Shown here: piece after piece, positions 28,649 to 37,365 of the stretch
How positions within the stretch are numbered: position 1 is the first letter of the stretch
Layout: each line of letters opens with the position of its first letter
Assembly: GCA_958350755.1 (NCBI GenBank)
Contig: CATWID010000002.1
Span: 31,818 to 95,817, forward strand
DNA from: an uncultured Collinsella sp.
GTDB lineage: Bacteria; Actinomycetota; Coriobacteriia; Coriobacteriales; Coriobacteriaceae
DNA length: 64,000 nt
Reading direction: 5' to 3'
Position numbers and translations under genes: made by a program
The notes under the pieces: generated by a model
Told to the model about the DNA's origin: nothing
Seen by the model: only the letters and a program-made list of their open reading frames with translations
The model's database searches: none

Positions 28649-28969
28649 TTAGAACGGCATGCCCGGGATGTTGAGGCCGCCGGTGATGGCGCCCATCTGC
28701 TTGTTGGCGAGCTCGTTGACGCCGCGAACGGCCTCGTTGACGGCAGCCATAATCATGTCCTGCAGCATATCGACGTCCTCGGGATCGAGCGCATCGGGAT
28801 CGATGGTGAGGTTGACGAGCTCCATCTCGCCGTTGACGGTCACCTTGACCATGCCGCCGCCGGCAGAGGCGTCGACGGTCTGGGACTTGAGGTTCTCCTG
28901 CGCGGCGGCAAGCTGCTCCTGCATCTTGCGAGCCTGCTTCATCATCTGCTGCATGTTCATACCGGCCAT
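28649..28969 (-). CDS. ebfC: YbaB/EbfC nucleoid-associated protein
   Basis: DNA-binding dimer of 106 residues. The N-terminal Met/Gln/Lys-rich helix ([19 protein letters not shown]) and the [20 protein letters not shown] strands are diagnostic. Start ATG 28969 has AAGGAGCC upstream. It precedes recR by 13 bases and is separated from dnaX by a divergent gene, unlike the usual contiguous operon. Confidence 0.95.
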   Translation of the reverse strand: MAGMNMQQMMKQARKMQEQLAAAQENLKSQTVDASAGGGMVKVTVNGEMELVNLTIDPDALDPEDVDMLQDMIMAAVNEAVRGVNELANKQMGAITGGLNIPGMPF

Positions 28970-29130
28970 GATGGCTCCTTTACGTGCGGCCGCACGCCGA
29001 GCTGCAAGGGCAGCCGGAGCGCGGCGGGACTTTCAAACTCAAAAATCGTACCACGGCGCGGGGCAAGCAAGCGGGGCGGACACGCTACCTCAGTCGATAT
29101 ACATGTCCTTGAGCGTGACGCACGCCCAAG

Positions 29131-29166
29131 ATTATGCAAGGTCGAATTATGCAAGGTTGCATAATT
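29131..29166. promoter_or_regulatory. ATTATGCAA palindrome and half-site
   Basis: AATTATGCAA GG TTGCATAATT (29145-29166) is a perfect 10-2-10 palindrome. A third half-site ATTATGCAAGG starts at 29131, 15 bases upstream. The cluster lies 110 bases before a TATAAT box serving the + strand gene at 29319. The rest of the 349-bp spacer shows nothing else. Confidence 0.5.
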
Positions 29167-29277
29167 ATCTCAAGCTACATCTAGCAGAGCTGGAACCAGG
29201 CAGTTTATGCGTAGGGCTACAAGGCTACATGGCAAAATGCCGAGCCGCTGCTCGAGGCGGCACGCATGGCGGCTGGG

Positions 29278-29283
29278 TATAAT
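29278..29283 (+). promoter_or_regulatory. TATAAT -10 box
   Basis: Perfect TATAAT 36 bases before the GTG start at 29319. No good -35 box is present. Confidence 0.45.
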
Positions 29284-29318
29284 TTGATTGTCATAGATGA
29301 CGATTTGGAGGTGCCCTC

Positions 29319-29792
29319 GTGAATGTCCCAGCCGTACTCCAAAACATCCGCTCAAAACACCCCGTTGCATATGTGGTTCTCTATCTCTTTGTCGTCTGGG
29401 TATTACTGGTTATCATCACCCATGCCATAGCTTTTGGAGCAGAACTGCTGATAGCCAGCTCGGACCAGCCCGTCGTCAAATGGGAGACGACCGATGAATG
29501 CACCGACGGAACCCGAACCATTTACTACAACAGCCCGTCCCTCTACCAAGAGTTCAAGGTCAAGATAAAGGACTCCAAGATTGTCGATGCCGAACTGGGC
29601 TCTTTATTTACAATCGGAGCAACCGTCAACGCCGAGCAAGTCGAGTACACGGACAGCCATGCGACGTATCGTATCGACCTCAGCATCCTAGGCCGACCGT
29701 CACGCGCCTGTCTGCTCGAATGCGATATACGCGGCACCACGTTGCACATGTCCGAAATACAGATGCGCCCGGGCAAGGGGTTCTCTTCTTGA
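29319..29792 (+). CDS. small single-span membrane protein, unknown
   Basis: Protein of 157 residues, unrecognised. Starts at GTG 29319 with GGAGGTG five bases upstream. A hydrophobic segment at about 17-42 (VVLYLFVVWVLLVIITHAIAF) is followed by an outside domain of about 115 residues, predicted beta-rich, with two cysteines. It is convergent with dnaX (22 bases between stops) and splits dnaX from ebfC-recR, so it looks inserted into a conserved neighbourhood. Codon use is less C/G-rich than its neighbours. Confidence 0.65.
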   Translation: MNVPAVLQNIRSKHPVAYVVLYLFVVWVLLVIITHAIAFGAELLIASSDQPVVKWETTDECTDGTRTIYYNSPSLYQEFKVKIKDSKIVDAELGSLFTIGATVNAEQVEYTDSHATYRIDLSILGRPSRACLLECDIRGTTLHMSEIQMRPGKGFSS

Positions 29793-29813
29793 GCAGTATA
29801 CCCGCCTGCGCAG

Positions 29814-32294
29814 CTACTCCACCGGCTTGAAGATGGTGGACTGGCCGAAGACGCTGCGGATGAGGGCTTTGGCCTCGTCCTCGGTCTGCGGGATGCTCGG
29901 GGCTGCACCCTGATGGCCGAAGGGGCCGCCCGCACCGGAGTTGGACTCCCAGGGAGCTGCAGGAGCGTCCTCCTCTTTGGGGGCAGTTGCAGCGGACTTG
30001 GGCGCGGACGCCGCACCCGGCACGTCGAACGGAGGCAGATCGTCCCCACCAGCATCGGCAACAAAACCGCCAACCATGGCATCGTCGTAGGGAACCTGCT
30101 CGGATTCCCATGGCGCAGACGGCGCGGCGGGCTGAGCCTTGGGAGCGGACGCGCGCTCGGGCGCTCGGGGCGCGGGCTCGGTCGGGAGCTTGCCCGTGGC
30201 AGGAGCGCCGGCGGGGTTGTCGGAGCGCAGCCAGGGGGCTTTGCCCAGGTCAGACGACTTGGGCGCGGGCGAGGCAGGCTTGGGCGCGGGTGTCGGAGCA
30301 GCCGGTTTGGCCATGACGGGCTTAGGCGCCGACGGGGTCGGCGCCGCTATCGGTGCTGCTTTTGGCTGCGTCGCGCTGGCGCTCGAGGATGCAGGGGCCG
30401 CCGAGGACACGGGTTGCGGGTCCGCAGATACCGCAGCCCGTGCAGATGGAGAATGCTCCTCATGTTGAGGAGCCGGCGTGCCACCCCCATCCAGGACATA
30501 GTCGACGGTACGACGACCGAAGACCGCACTGACTGTCGGCAGGACCACCGACTGCGTGTCGGCGCGTCCAAGCATCTTGATGGCAAAGGTCGAGCCCGCG
30601 GGGAACGAGACCGTGAGCCTGGAGCCGTCGTCAGCCGTGGCGCGGGCATTGAGCAAAAGCCCCGCGTAGGAAGCCTGACGCGCCTTGACACGCTCGACAA
30701 CCTCGGCCCATTTGCGCTGCAGCTCTCCGGCATCCTCGACCGCGGGCGTCTCGGCAGTACCGGCGGCGGCAACCTGGGCGGCATTGTTGGACTGGGGCTT
30801 AGGTGCCGGAGCGGTGGCAGGCGCGGGAGCCGCAACGGGCTGAGGCGTCGGAGTCGGCGCAGGCTGAGGTGCAGGCGCTGCAGGCTTGGAAGCTGACACG
30901 GACGCAGCACGAGACGCCGGCTGGGCCGCCGGAGCGGCAGCACCGCGATCCCAAGGCATACCGCCCTGGCGCGCGGACGTAGCAGCAGGGGTAGCAGATG
31001 CCGCCGGAGCGGCAGCTCGGGCACCCGAGATAAGCGTCGGCTGCTGGGCGGCAGCGGGTACGGATGCTGCAGGCGCGGCGGCCTGAGCAGCAGCCACGCT
31101 CGCCGGCACCGCGGCATTGGCAACCATGGCCTCCAGGCGCGCCACGCGCTCTGCCAGGGCCTCAATGGTCAGATCGGCCTCGGGACGTGCCAGACGCGTA
31201 CAGGCGATCTCGAGCACCAAGCGCACATCGCTCGCGCCCCTCATCTCCAGCGCAGCATCGTCGAGCACCGTCAGCACGCGGGCCAGGCGGTCGGCCGGAT
31301 GCTCGCCAAAGACAGCAGCCTCAGCAGCAAGCGCCTCGGCCTGCTCGGAGCCGCCCTCAAACAGCTCGGCACGGGCACCGGCAACGCACGCCACGTACAC
31401 GTCGCGCACGTGCGCCACCAGGTCGCGCGTCAGCTCCAGCAAGTCATTGCCCTCCTCGACCTGGGCGCGAATGAGTCCATAGAGCTCGGCAACATCGCGC
31501 TCGGCAATGGCGCGGGCAAACTCGCCCAGGATCTGGTCCGAAACCTCGCCTAAAAGCGAGCGGGCATCGTCCGCATGCACGGAACCATTGCCAAAAACGC
31601 TCAGCTGCTCCAGCGTGGAGAGCGCGTCGCGCATGCCGCCCTTGGCATGGCGCGCCACGATGGCCAGCGCCTCGTCGTCGTAATCGAAGCCCTCCTGCTC
31701 ACAAACGTAGGACAGGCGATGTTCGATATCCTCGTTGCCAATGCGATGGAAGTCGAAGCGCTGGCAGCGCGAGAGGATGGTCTCCAGAATCTTTTGCGGG
31801 TCGGTGGTGCACAGCACAAAGATCACGTGCGCCGGCGGCTCCTCGAGCGTCTTGAGCAGCGCGTTAAACGCCGCCGTCGTGAGCATGTGGACCTCGTCGA
31901 TGATATAGATCTTGTACTTGCCGCGCACCGGGGCAAAGTTGACGGAGTTGATGATCTCCTCGCGCACATTGTCCACGCCCGTGCGGCTTGCGGCATCGAG
32001 CTCGTAGACGTCCGGGTGGTTGCCCTCGGCGATGAGCTCGCACTCCTCGCAGGTGCCGTCGGGCATGCAGCCGCTTGCGCCCTCGGCGCGCGCCGCCTCG
32101 GCATTGCGGCACAGCAGCGCCTTGGCAAGGATGCGCGCCATGGTGGTCTTACCCGTGCCGCGCGGTCCGCAGAACAGGTAGGCGTGGGACAGGCGCCCCT
32201 CGGTGATGGCGTGCTCGAGCGTCGAGACGATATGCTGCTGGCCCACCACGGAGTCGAAGGTGAGCGGGCGATACTTTCGGTACAACGATTCCAT
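29814..32294 (-). CDS. dnaX: DNA polymerase III gamma/tau subunit
   Basis: Clamp-loader subunit of 826 residues. AAA+ domain about 1-220 with MESLYRKYRPLTFDSVVGQ at the start, Walker A GPRGTGKTT near 45-53, a zinc module (C...C..C..C near 64-90), DEVH, and sensor regions. Domain III follows to about 370. A long Ala/Pro-rich region (about 390-520 and again 600-790) surrounds a short structured domain near 520-600, as in actinobacterial tau. The C-terminus AKALIRSVFGQS is conserved. Start: ATG at 32294 with GGGGGAG upstream; the frame from 32405 is too long. I saw no obvious A-rich slippery site for gamma production. Confidence 0.95.
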   Translation of the reverse strand: MESLYRKYRPLTFDSVVGQQHIVSTLEHAITEGRLSHAYLFCGPRGTGKTTMARILAKALLCRNAEAARAEGASGCMPDGTCEECELIAEGNHPDVYELDAASRTGVDNVREEIINSVNFAPVRGKYKIYIIDEVHMLTTAAFNALLKTLEEPPAHVIFVLCTTDPQKILETILSRCQRFDFHRIGNEDIEHRLSYVCEQEGFDYDDEALAIVARHAKGGMRDALSTLEQLSVFGNGSVHADDARSLLGEVSDQILGEFARAIAERDVAELYGLIRAQVEEGNDLLELTRDLVAHVRDVYVACVAGARAELFEGGSEQAEALAAEAAVFGEHPADRLARVLTVLDDAALEMRGASDVRLVLEIACTRLARPEADLTIEALAERVARLEAMVANAAVPASVAAAQAAAPAASVPAAAQQPTLISGARAAAPAASATPAATSARQGGMPWDRGAAAPAAQPASRAASVSASKPAAPAPQPAPTPTPQPVAAPAPATAPAPKPQSNNAAQVAAAGTAETPAVEDAGELQRKWAEVVERVKARQASYAGLLLNARATADDGSRLTVSFPAGSTFAIKMLGRADTQSVVLPTVSAVFGRRTVDYVLDGGGTPAPQHEEHSPSARAAVSADPQPVSSAAPASSSASATQPKAAPIAAPTPSAPKPVMAKPAAPTPAPKPASPAPKSSDLGKAPWLRSDNPAGAPATGKLPTEPAPRAPERASAPKAQPAAPSAPWESEQVPYDDAMVGGFVADAGGDDLPPFDVPGAASAPKSAATAPKEEDAPAAPWESNSGAGGPFGHQGAAPSIPQTEDEAKALIRSVFGQSTIFKPVE

Positions 32295-32410
32295 GGGTGC
32301 TCCCCCGGGTATACTGAGTCTTGTTGCCGCGGCGGCCATGCGGTCGCACGGCATACTGCATTCCATAATAACCCGTACGGCGAGTCCGCCGCGATAGGAG
32401 TCCAAAGAGC

Positions 32411-33127
32411 ATGGCAGACGCAGAGAGCAACCTCATTCCCTCCGAAGCAGCCGACCAGGTCGAGGTCGCGCTCGAGGCGCAGGCCGCGGCCGATGACGGC
32501 ATTCTGTACCTCAACGAGTATCAGTACGAAAACGACCTCGTCACCGACTTCGCCCGCCTGGTCGCCTCGCCCAGGCGCCGTGGCTCCCTGTACGTCGCCG
32601 CCGCGATTGCCGTGCTCATCGGCATCGGCATGCTGGTAGCCGGTGGCAACTGGATCAAGTTCGGCGTCGTCCTGATCGTGTTCGGTGCTTTTTTGGCCTG
32701 GTGGAGCAAAAACCTGCACCACACGCTCGCCCGCGATTTTATCGATGCCGTCGAGGCCGACGAGTCCATGGGCGGCCGCTATCGCCGCGTCGCCGCCAAC
32801 GAGGACGGCCTGATGGTCTGGGGCAAGAGCGGCAAGTCGCAGTTCTTCCCGTTTGAGAAGCTCGACCACGTGCTCGACGGCGAGCGCATCTTTGTGGCCA
32901 TGTTCGCCGACCAGGGCGTGACGATCCCCAAGGACACCTTTGTTCGCGGCGATGCCGAGCAGTTTGGCCCCTTCCTCAAGGCGCGCATCAACAAAAAACT
33001 CCGCATCGAGACCAAACGCAAGAAGATGAAGGCAGAAAAGGCCGCTGCCGAAGCAAAACAGGCCGACAAGCCCCAGGACAACAAGGGCAAGCAGCGCAAG
33101 CAGAAGAAGAACAAGAAGAAGCGGTAA
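32411..33127 (+). CDS. YcxB-like membrane protein
   Basis: Protein of 238 residues. An acidic N-terminus, two hydrophobic segments at about 58-75 and 80-96, then a cytoplasmic domain resembling the YcxB C-terminal fold (FFPFEKLDHVLDGERIFVAMF) and a highly basic Lys-rich tail (about 195-238). The family is uncharacterised. Start ATG 32411, divergent from dnaX with 116 bases between. The Lys-rich tail could bind nucleic acid or membrane. Confidence 0.65.
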   Translation: MADAESNLIPSEAADQVEVALEAQAAADDGILYLNEYQYENDLVTDFARLVASPRRRGSLYVAAAIAVLIGIGMLVAGGNWIKFGVVLIVFGAFLAWWSKNLHHTLARDFIDAVEADESMGGRYRRVAANEDGLMVWGKSGKSQFFPFEKLDHVLDGERIFVAMFADQGVTIPKDTFVRGDAEQFGPFLKARINKKLRIETKRKKMKAEKAAAEAKQADKPQDNKGKQRKQKKNKKKR

Positions 33128-33153
33128 TCCGGCCGACACCGAAGGTGCCTCGT

Positions 33154-33197
33154 CCCGCGCCCGATTCCGAGTCGGAGCGCCTGAAATCGGGCGCGGG
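33154..33197. repeat. 13-bp G/C-rich inverted repeat after the YcxB-like gene
   Basis: CCCGCGCCCGATT at 33154-33166 and its exact complement at 33185-33197. It lies 27 bases past the stop, has no T tract, and stands between convergent genes. Confidence 0.55.
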
Positions 33198-33232
33198 TAC
33201 CGCCGATGGACCCATTTTGCCTAACTCTCGAG

Positions 33233-33892
33233 CTACTTCACTTCAAACCTTAAGAGCCTTCGCTCCGGCAGATCGGTCATCTTCATCGTATAAGTCCCGG
33301 GGAAAGCCTTCTCAAAACGGACGGTCTCGTAATCTTCAAAGTAATCGTTGGTGTTTTGCATCATAAATGGGACAAGCAACTCGTTTTCCGCTCCAACCTG
33401 CACGGCAAATGCTGCAAGTCCGTCTAAAGCCGGCATTGCCTGCGCTATCAGATCGGTATTGACCATAAAGTCATAGTTTGGCGCGTGCTCCGGTACCAAA
33501 TGCCAAACATACGTCTTGATGCCGCCTTCGACATTGTCCTTATTCCTGACACGCATCTTTACGGCGATAACACATGTGGTGTCGGCGTCCTTCAATTTTG
33601 TTTTCGTATCCACGATGCCATATTTTGAATAATTATCATGCGCACGCTTGAGATACTCGCGCGGCGTGAGCAGCTCCGCCCCGTCTATACAAAACGAATA
33701 CCCATCAGTCGCCACATCCTTCGACCCCAGAAACGCCCCATCCATCGAGAGCCATTCGCCCTCTGCATAGTATTTCTCAGGAATGACCGTCCGGTTCCCG
33801 TTAACGACGCTCACCCTCATGCCCGCAAGGCCAGTAACAGCACAGCCGAAAAGCGCAAGCGCCGACCTTCTCGTCCACAGGGCCTTCTTCAT
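33233..33892 (-). CDS. secreted or lipid-anchored protein of the ABC operon
   Basis: Protein of 219 residues, unrecognised. The N-terminus MKKALWTRRSALALFGCAVTG has a basic start, twin Arg, a hydrophobic core and a Cys in a lipobox-like position, so it may be a lipoprotein or Tat/Sec substrate. The remaining 190 residues look like one soluble domain. Start ATG 33892 follows GGAAAGG by 11 bases; GTG at 33901 overlaps the ABC ATPase stop (GTGA) and is a possible coupled start. Last gene of an ABC transporter operon, so it may be an immunity or substrate-binding accessory. Confidence 0.6.
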   Translation of the reverse strand: MKKALWTRRSALALFGCAVTGLAGMRVSVVNGNRTVIPEKYYAEGEWLSMDGAFLGSKDVATDGYSFCIDGAELLTPREYLKRAHDNYSKYGIVDTKTKLKDADTTCVIAVKMRVRNKDNVEGGIKTYVWHLVPEHAPNYDFMVNTDLIAQAMPALDGLAAFAVQVGAENELLVPFMMQNTNDYFEDYETVRFEKAFPGTYTMKMTDLPERRLLRFEVK

Positions 33893-33897
33893 CGCGC

Positions 33898-34542
33898 TCA
33901 CGACCTTTCCCGAACGTTCACAACGGCACCGTCGCGCATGCAGTAAACTCTATCGGCAAGCTCAGCGAGCACCTCTCCGTCATGGCTGGACAGAATAACC
34001 TCGCGACCCGTTGAGGCCGCCATCGCCACAACGCGCTTGAGCATTCCAACGCCCGCTTCGTCGAGGGCATTTGTTGGCTCATCGAGAACAAGTAGCTTCG
34101 GCTTTTCCATAATTGCCGCAGCTATCCCCAGACGCTGCTTCATCCCAAGCGAGTATGCTCGGAACTTCTTTTTTTCGTCTGCATCGAGCCCCACGAGGCG
34201 CAGGGCAGAGCGAATGTCCTCGCGGGTTGCAACGCCCTTGATCTGAGCAATGAGCTCCAGATTGTCGTAGCCAGACAGATAGCCCAAAAAGGAAGGCGCC
34301 TCGATCAACATCCCCAGACTCGGCGGGAACGAGATGTCCGCCCCAAGCCTTTGGCCATCGATAGAGATTTCGCCTTCGGTAGGCTTGATCAATCCGCAGA
34401 CCGCTCGCATAAGCATGGTCTTACCCGAACCGTTTATCCCCTGAAGCCCAACCACGGTCCCAGGGTCAACCTCGATAGACACATTGCGCAGGACATCGTT
34501 TTTGCCCATGCGCTTCGATACGTCCCTAACGATCACGCTCAT
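33898..34542 (-). CDS. ABC transporter ATP-binding protein
   Basis: ATPase of 214 residues. Walker A GINGSGKT at 35-42, Q-loop region, signature YSLGMKQRLG near 125, Walker B LLVLDEPTNALD near 148, and H-loop SSHD near 182. Resembles the LanF/BcrA class of exporters for peptides or antibiotics. Start: ATG at 34542 overlaps the permease stop (ATGA) and has GGGGGAC upstream; the longer frame from 34881 runs through the permease gene. It works with the two adjacent permeases, one full exporter. Confidence 0.92.
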   Translation of the reverse strand: MSVIVRDVSKRMGKNDVLRNVSIEVDPGTVVGLQGINGSGKTMLMRAVCGLIKPTEGEISIDGQRLGADISFPPSLGMLIEAPSFLGYLSGYDNLELIAQIKGVATREDIRSALRLVGLDADEKKKFRAYSLGMKQRLGIAAAIMEKPKLLVLDEPTNALDEAGVGMLKRVVAMAASTGREVILSSHDGEVLAELADRVYCMRDGAVVNVRERS

Positions 34543-35375
34543 ATCTTGTCCCCCTTTTCTATAAGGTCGGCCCTTCGAAACCACAGTCCGCCCAACGATA
34601 GGCATAACGACATAATCACAATTGAAAACAAGACGCTCGAGCCCGTCGCGATTCCCTCTTTGACAATTCCGCCCCAGCGCAACAGCATCAGGGCATTTCC
34701 CAGCAGCACCCAATGCCGCGCAAATGCCGAATAGATCAGGGAGCTCATTAAAACCACAAACGAGACCGACGGCCCAAGCACAAACCCGACCGCTGCCTGC
34801 GCAAACGCAAGCGCCTCGAAAGCAAGAAAGAGTCCTACGAAAAACGGCAGCGCATCTGCCTCGGCAGCTTTGAGAAACCACGGCGCCAAATTAGCCAGCT
34901 GGAGCGACTCGCCATGGACGACCGCGCTGAACGAGGAGCTCACCACCAAGCTCCAAATCACAACAGAGCAAACCACCACGAGCAGCGAAAATGCCGTTAC
35001 CGCCGCCACCAAGATAAAACGCGAGACCCACCAAAGGATTCTTGCCCGACATCGAACAAGCGCTTGCAAACCAAACCCGTGCAACGATTCGGTCGGATAA
35101 TCGAGTGTTGTATAGAGAATAAGCAGAATGAGAAAAAGCCATCCTAGCGGAGGCACAAACATGACCCCGGGCCTAGGCTCAAACGGAGCAGATCCGGCAA
35201 ACACGAGCGCAAGATTATCCGCAAACCCCAAGGTATCCGTCCTGACTCCATACACAGAAGACAATCCGTAGGCGTATACCAAGTTCGCAACGGTCACTGC
35301 CGCGATCGCAATAAAAGCAATGATGTTCTTCTTCAAAACGGTCCTCAGGTCCGCGGCGATCAGCCTAAACAGCAT
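34539..35375 (-). CDS. ABC transporter permease
   Basis: Integral membrane protein of 278 residues with six hydrophobic segments (about 17-38, 70-90, 112-140, 178-200, 205-225, 240-262). It belongs to the ABC-2-like permeases of lantibiotic-immunity type systems by size and context. Start ATG 35375 shares one base with the stop of the previous permease; its stop overlaps the ATPase start. All three genes are therefore tightly coupled. Confidence 0.82.
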   Translation of the reverse strand: MLFRLIAADLRTVLKKNIIAFIAIAAVTVANLVYAYGLSSVYGVRTDTLGFADNLALVFAGSAPFEPRPGVMFVPPLGWLFLILLILYTTLDYPTESLHGFGLQALVRCRARILWWVSRFILVAAVTAFSLLVVVCSVVIWSLVVSSSFSAVVHGESLQLANLAPWFLKAAEADALPFFVGLFLAFEALAFAQAAVGFVLGPSVSFVVLMSSLIYSAFARHWVLLGNALMLLRWGGIVKEGIATGSSVLFSIVIMSLCLSLGGLWFRRADLIEKGDKI

Positions 35376-36256
35376 CAGACCACCTCGCGTCTTTTTAAGA
35401 ATCTCGCGGAAACCAAAGAAAAGACGAGCAACAAAGTGATTTCCGCAAACCCCGCTCGAATGTCGGGCCAGTTATTTAGCGATTCCGACCTGATGCTGTT
35501 AAGAATGTTGCAGTTAAAGCCAACGCATGAAAGGACGCTAAAAATCCAATCGTTAACAAAGTGCCATGCAACCATAATCAGATATGGAACGACCATCGCC
35601 TTGATTCTGCTGCGAAACACAACCGACAGACCGGTCACGGCCATGGATAGAGCCCCCAGCGTCACCGCATCGAACAGTGTATAAACCAGCACGTACAACA
35701 GAGGCCGGGAATAAAACAGGCCAGAAAAATAGCTATGCAGATAGAGCCCGACGTAAGTCGATTCGTCGACCCGGGGGAGATACGCGGGAAACAGCATTGA
35801 GACAATCAGGAAGTTCACGAGTAGCGGAATAGCCGTGACCGCAAACGCAGAGAGGAAAGCAGACAGCATCTTCACGTTCACGTATGCATTTCTAGAAACA
35901 CGTGTGCAGATCTGCGCCTCGTAACCGCTCAAACGCTCGGACAGGCATGACCACGACCCGGCCAGCATGGCAAGCAACGGCAGCGCATAGAAAAACACTG
36001 ATGCCGATAGCGGTGCATTTGCACTCACAACGATCCAGTTACCAAAGCTACTTTCACGCGTTTGGCCGAGGTATGCCTGGGCTTGCAAACCAACGCCATA
36101 GCCAAGCGATAACAGCTGCTTGCGCTCAGTCTCGAGCGTCCACCATGCCTCAATGGCAGTCGCCATCGAAATTGCAGTTGCAACCATAAGGGTCAACGCA
36201 AATATAGGATTGCCAAATATCTTGGATAACTCGTGCCGTAATAGATTTCCATTCAA
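35375..36256 (-). CDS. ABC transporter permease
   Basis: Integral membrane protein of 293 residues, six predicted spans with a short cytoplasmic N-terminus (MNGNLLRHELSKIFGNPIF) and a first span near 17-35. Start is TTG at 36256: the frame has an in-frame TGA just upstream, no nearby ATG, and a near-perfect ribosome site AGGAGGGTGATG. First gene of the permease-permease-ATPase-lipoprotein operon. The two permeases differ in sequence, as in LanE/LanG pairs. Confidence 0.82.
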   Translation of the reverse strand: MNGNLLRHELSKIFGNPIFALTLMVATAISMATAIEAWWTLETERKQLLSLGYGVGLQAQAYLGQTRESSFGNWIVVSANAPLSASVFFYALPLLAMLAGSWSCLSERLSGYEAQICTRVSRNAYVNVKMLSAFLSAFAVTAIPLLVNFLIVSMLFPAYLPRVDESTYVGLYLHSYFSGLFYSRPLLYVLVYTLFDAVTLGALSMAVTGLSVVFRSRIKAMVVPYLIMVAWHFVNDWIFSVLSCVGFNCNILNSIRSESLNNWPDIRAGFAEITLLLVFSLVSARFLKRREVV

Positions 36257-36372
36257 GCGACATCACCCTCCTATTGGCCAGGCCGAGCAGCAACGCTCGA
36301 CCCGGCCCTAATCACAAGCGGTTAATGATGCGTCGGCGCACGGCAACCTTTGCATGAATAGAGAATGATGTC

Positions 36373-36413
36373 TGTAAACACCCGCTATTGAGTTAATCGC
36401 TCAGGCGTTTACA
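36373..36413. promoter_or_regulatory. TGTAAACRCC inverted repeat before the ABC operon
   Basis: TGTAAACACC (36373-36382) and GGCGTTTACA (36404-36413) form a 10-bp inverted repeat with one mismatch, overlapping the stop codon of the LuxR gene and 117 bases upstream of the ABC operon start. It may be the LuxR operator or a terminator without T tract. Confidence 0.4.
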
Positions 36414-37365
36414 CGTTATCTACCTGCGATAACAATGAAACAAGCTCCGCTTTATTCTTGATCCTCAACTGGCGGTAAGATGCAGACCGCAGTGCTTGCA
36501 CCGTAGATGCAGCGTAACCGACGTCCTCCGCAATAGCCTTTGTCGTTGCGCCCTCTGCCGTCATCAGCAAGATTTGCGACTGAACATCGGAAAGGGAGCG
36601 CGACGTAAGCAGAGCCAGCTGGCGCACGCGGGCCGTTTCGGTGGACCCGTTCGCGCGGTACTCCAAGACAGCCTTCTCGTCCTCAACCGAGCGGGTGAGC
36701 GCGATGTGCGTGACTAACATGGGCGCAGACCAGCAGACGATCACCGTTGCCACGACGACATTGACAGCCGAACTATGCCCCAACAACGACGCGAGGAACA
36801 ACGGCTCGTAAACCGTCAGATCCTGCGCCATATTGAGCAAGACGACCCAAACAGGAGCCGTCGCCCCGAAGCAAAGCATCCATATCCCAAGCATTTTGCG
36901 CTGCGGACAGCTTCGCAGCACCTTATATGTGAGCAACATCCCCATCAGCACCGCAAGCCCGTGGATTCGCCCCCTAGCGGCCGCATAGATTAAGGCAACC
37001 ATGCCCATTGACACCAACGGCACGATAGACCGGGTACGAGCACGCACCTTAAACGGACGCAGCTCAACGGCAAGCGAAGCCATAGACGCCACGCCGCAAA
37101 ACAGGACCGGCACAGCCATCAACGGATCGCGTACGCACCTCCATGCCGCGATATAGACAAAAGACCATTCCACAGCAGACAGTATCACCCACACGCACGG
37201 GCTTCCGAGCCCAATCGCTTCACCTGCTCTATCCAGCGCAGCGCCACGATTCGGTTTTCCACCCGCGTAGCGTAGCGACAGAAGCAGTCCGAGACCCAAT
37301 GCGTAGCTTAAGAGGGAAAAGGCGACAGCCCGCGAAACACCGGACCCCCAATCGCTATCCGCCAT
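36409..37365 (-). CDS. membrane-bound LuxR-family regulator
   Basis: Protein of 318 residues. Residues 1-230 hold six to seven hydrophobic segments; the C-terminal LuxR HTH (about 250-315) has DVQSQILLMTAEGATTKAIA and VQALRSASYRQLRIKNKAELV. Membrane-LuxR proteins are frequent in Coriobacteriia and regulate neighbouring genes. Start: ATG 37365 overlaps the stop of the preceding LuxR frame (TAATG), so translation is coupled. Its target is probably the ABC operon 150 bases downstream. Confidence 0.85.
   Translation of the reverse strand: MADSDWGSGVSRAVAFSLLSYALGLGLLLSLRYAGGKPNRGAALDRAGEAIGLGSPCVWVILSAVEWSFVYIAAWRCVRDPLMAVPVLFCGVASMASLAVELRPFKVRARTRSIVPLVSMGMVALIYAAARGRIHGLAVLMGMLLTYKVLRSCPQRKMLGIWMLCFGATAPVWVVLLNMAQDLTVYEPLFLASLLGHSSAVNVVVATVIVCWSAPMLVTHIALTRSVEDEKAVLEYRANGSTETARVRQLALLTSRSLSDVQSQILLMTAEGATTKAIAEDVGYAASTVQALRSASYRQLRIKNKAELVSLLSQVDNV

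Noticed and set aside
29814..32294. Programmed frameshift in dnaX
   Set aside because: I found no A/T-rich slippery heptamer with a following hairpin; a short gamma form is not supported.
33154..33197. Intrinsic terminator of the YcxB-like gene
   Set aside because: The stem is strong but neither side has a T tract, so only a repeat was called.
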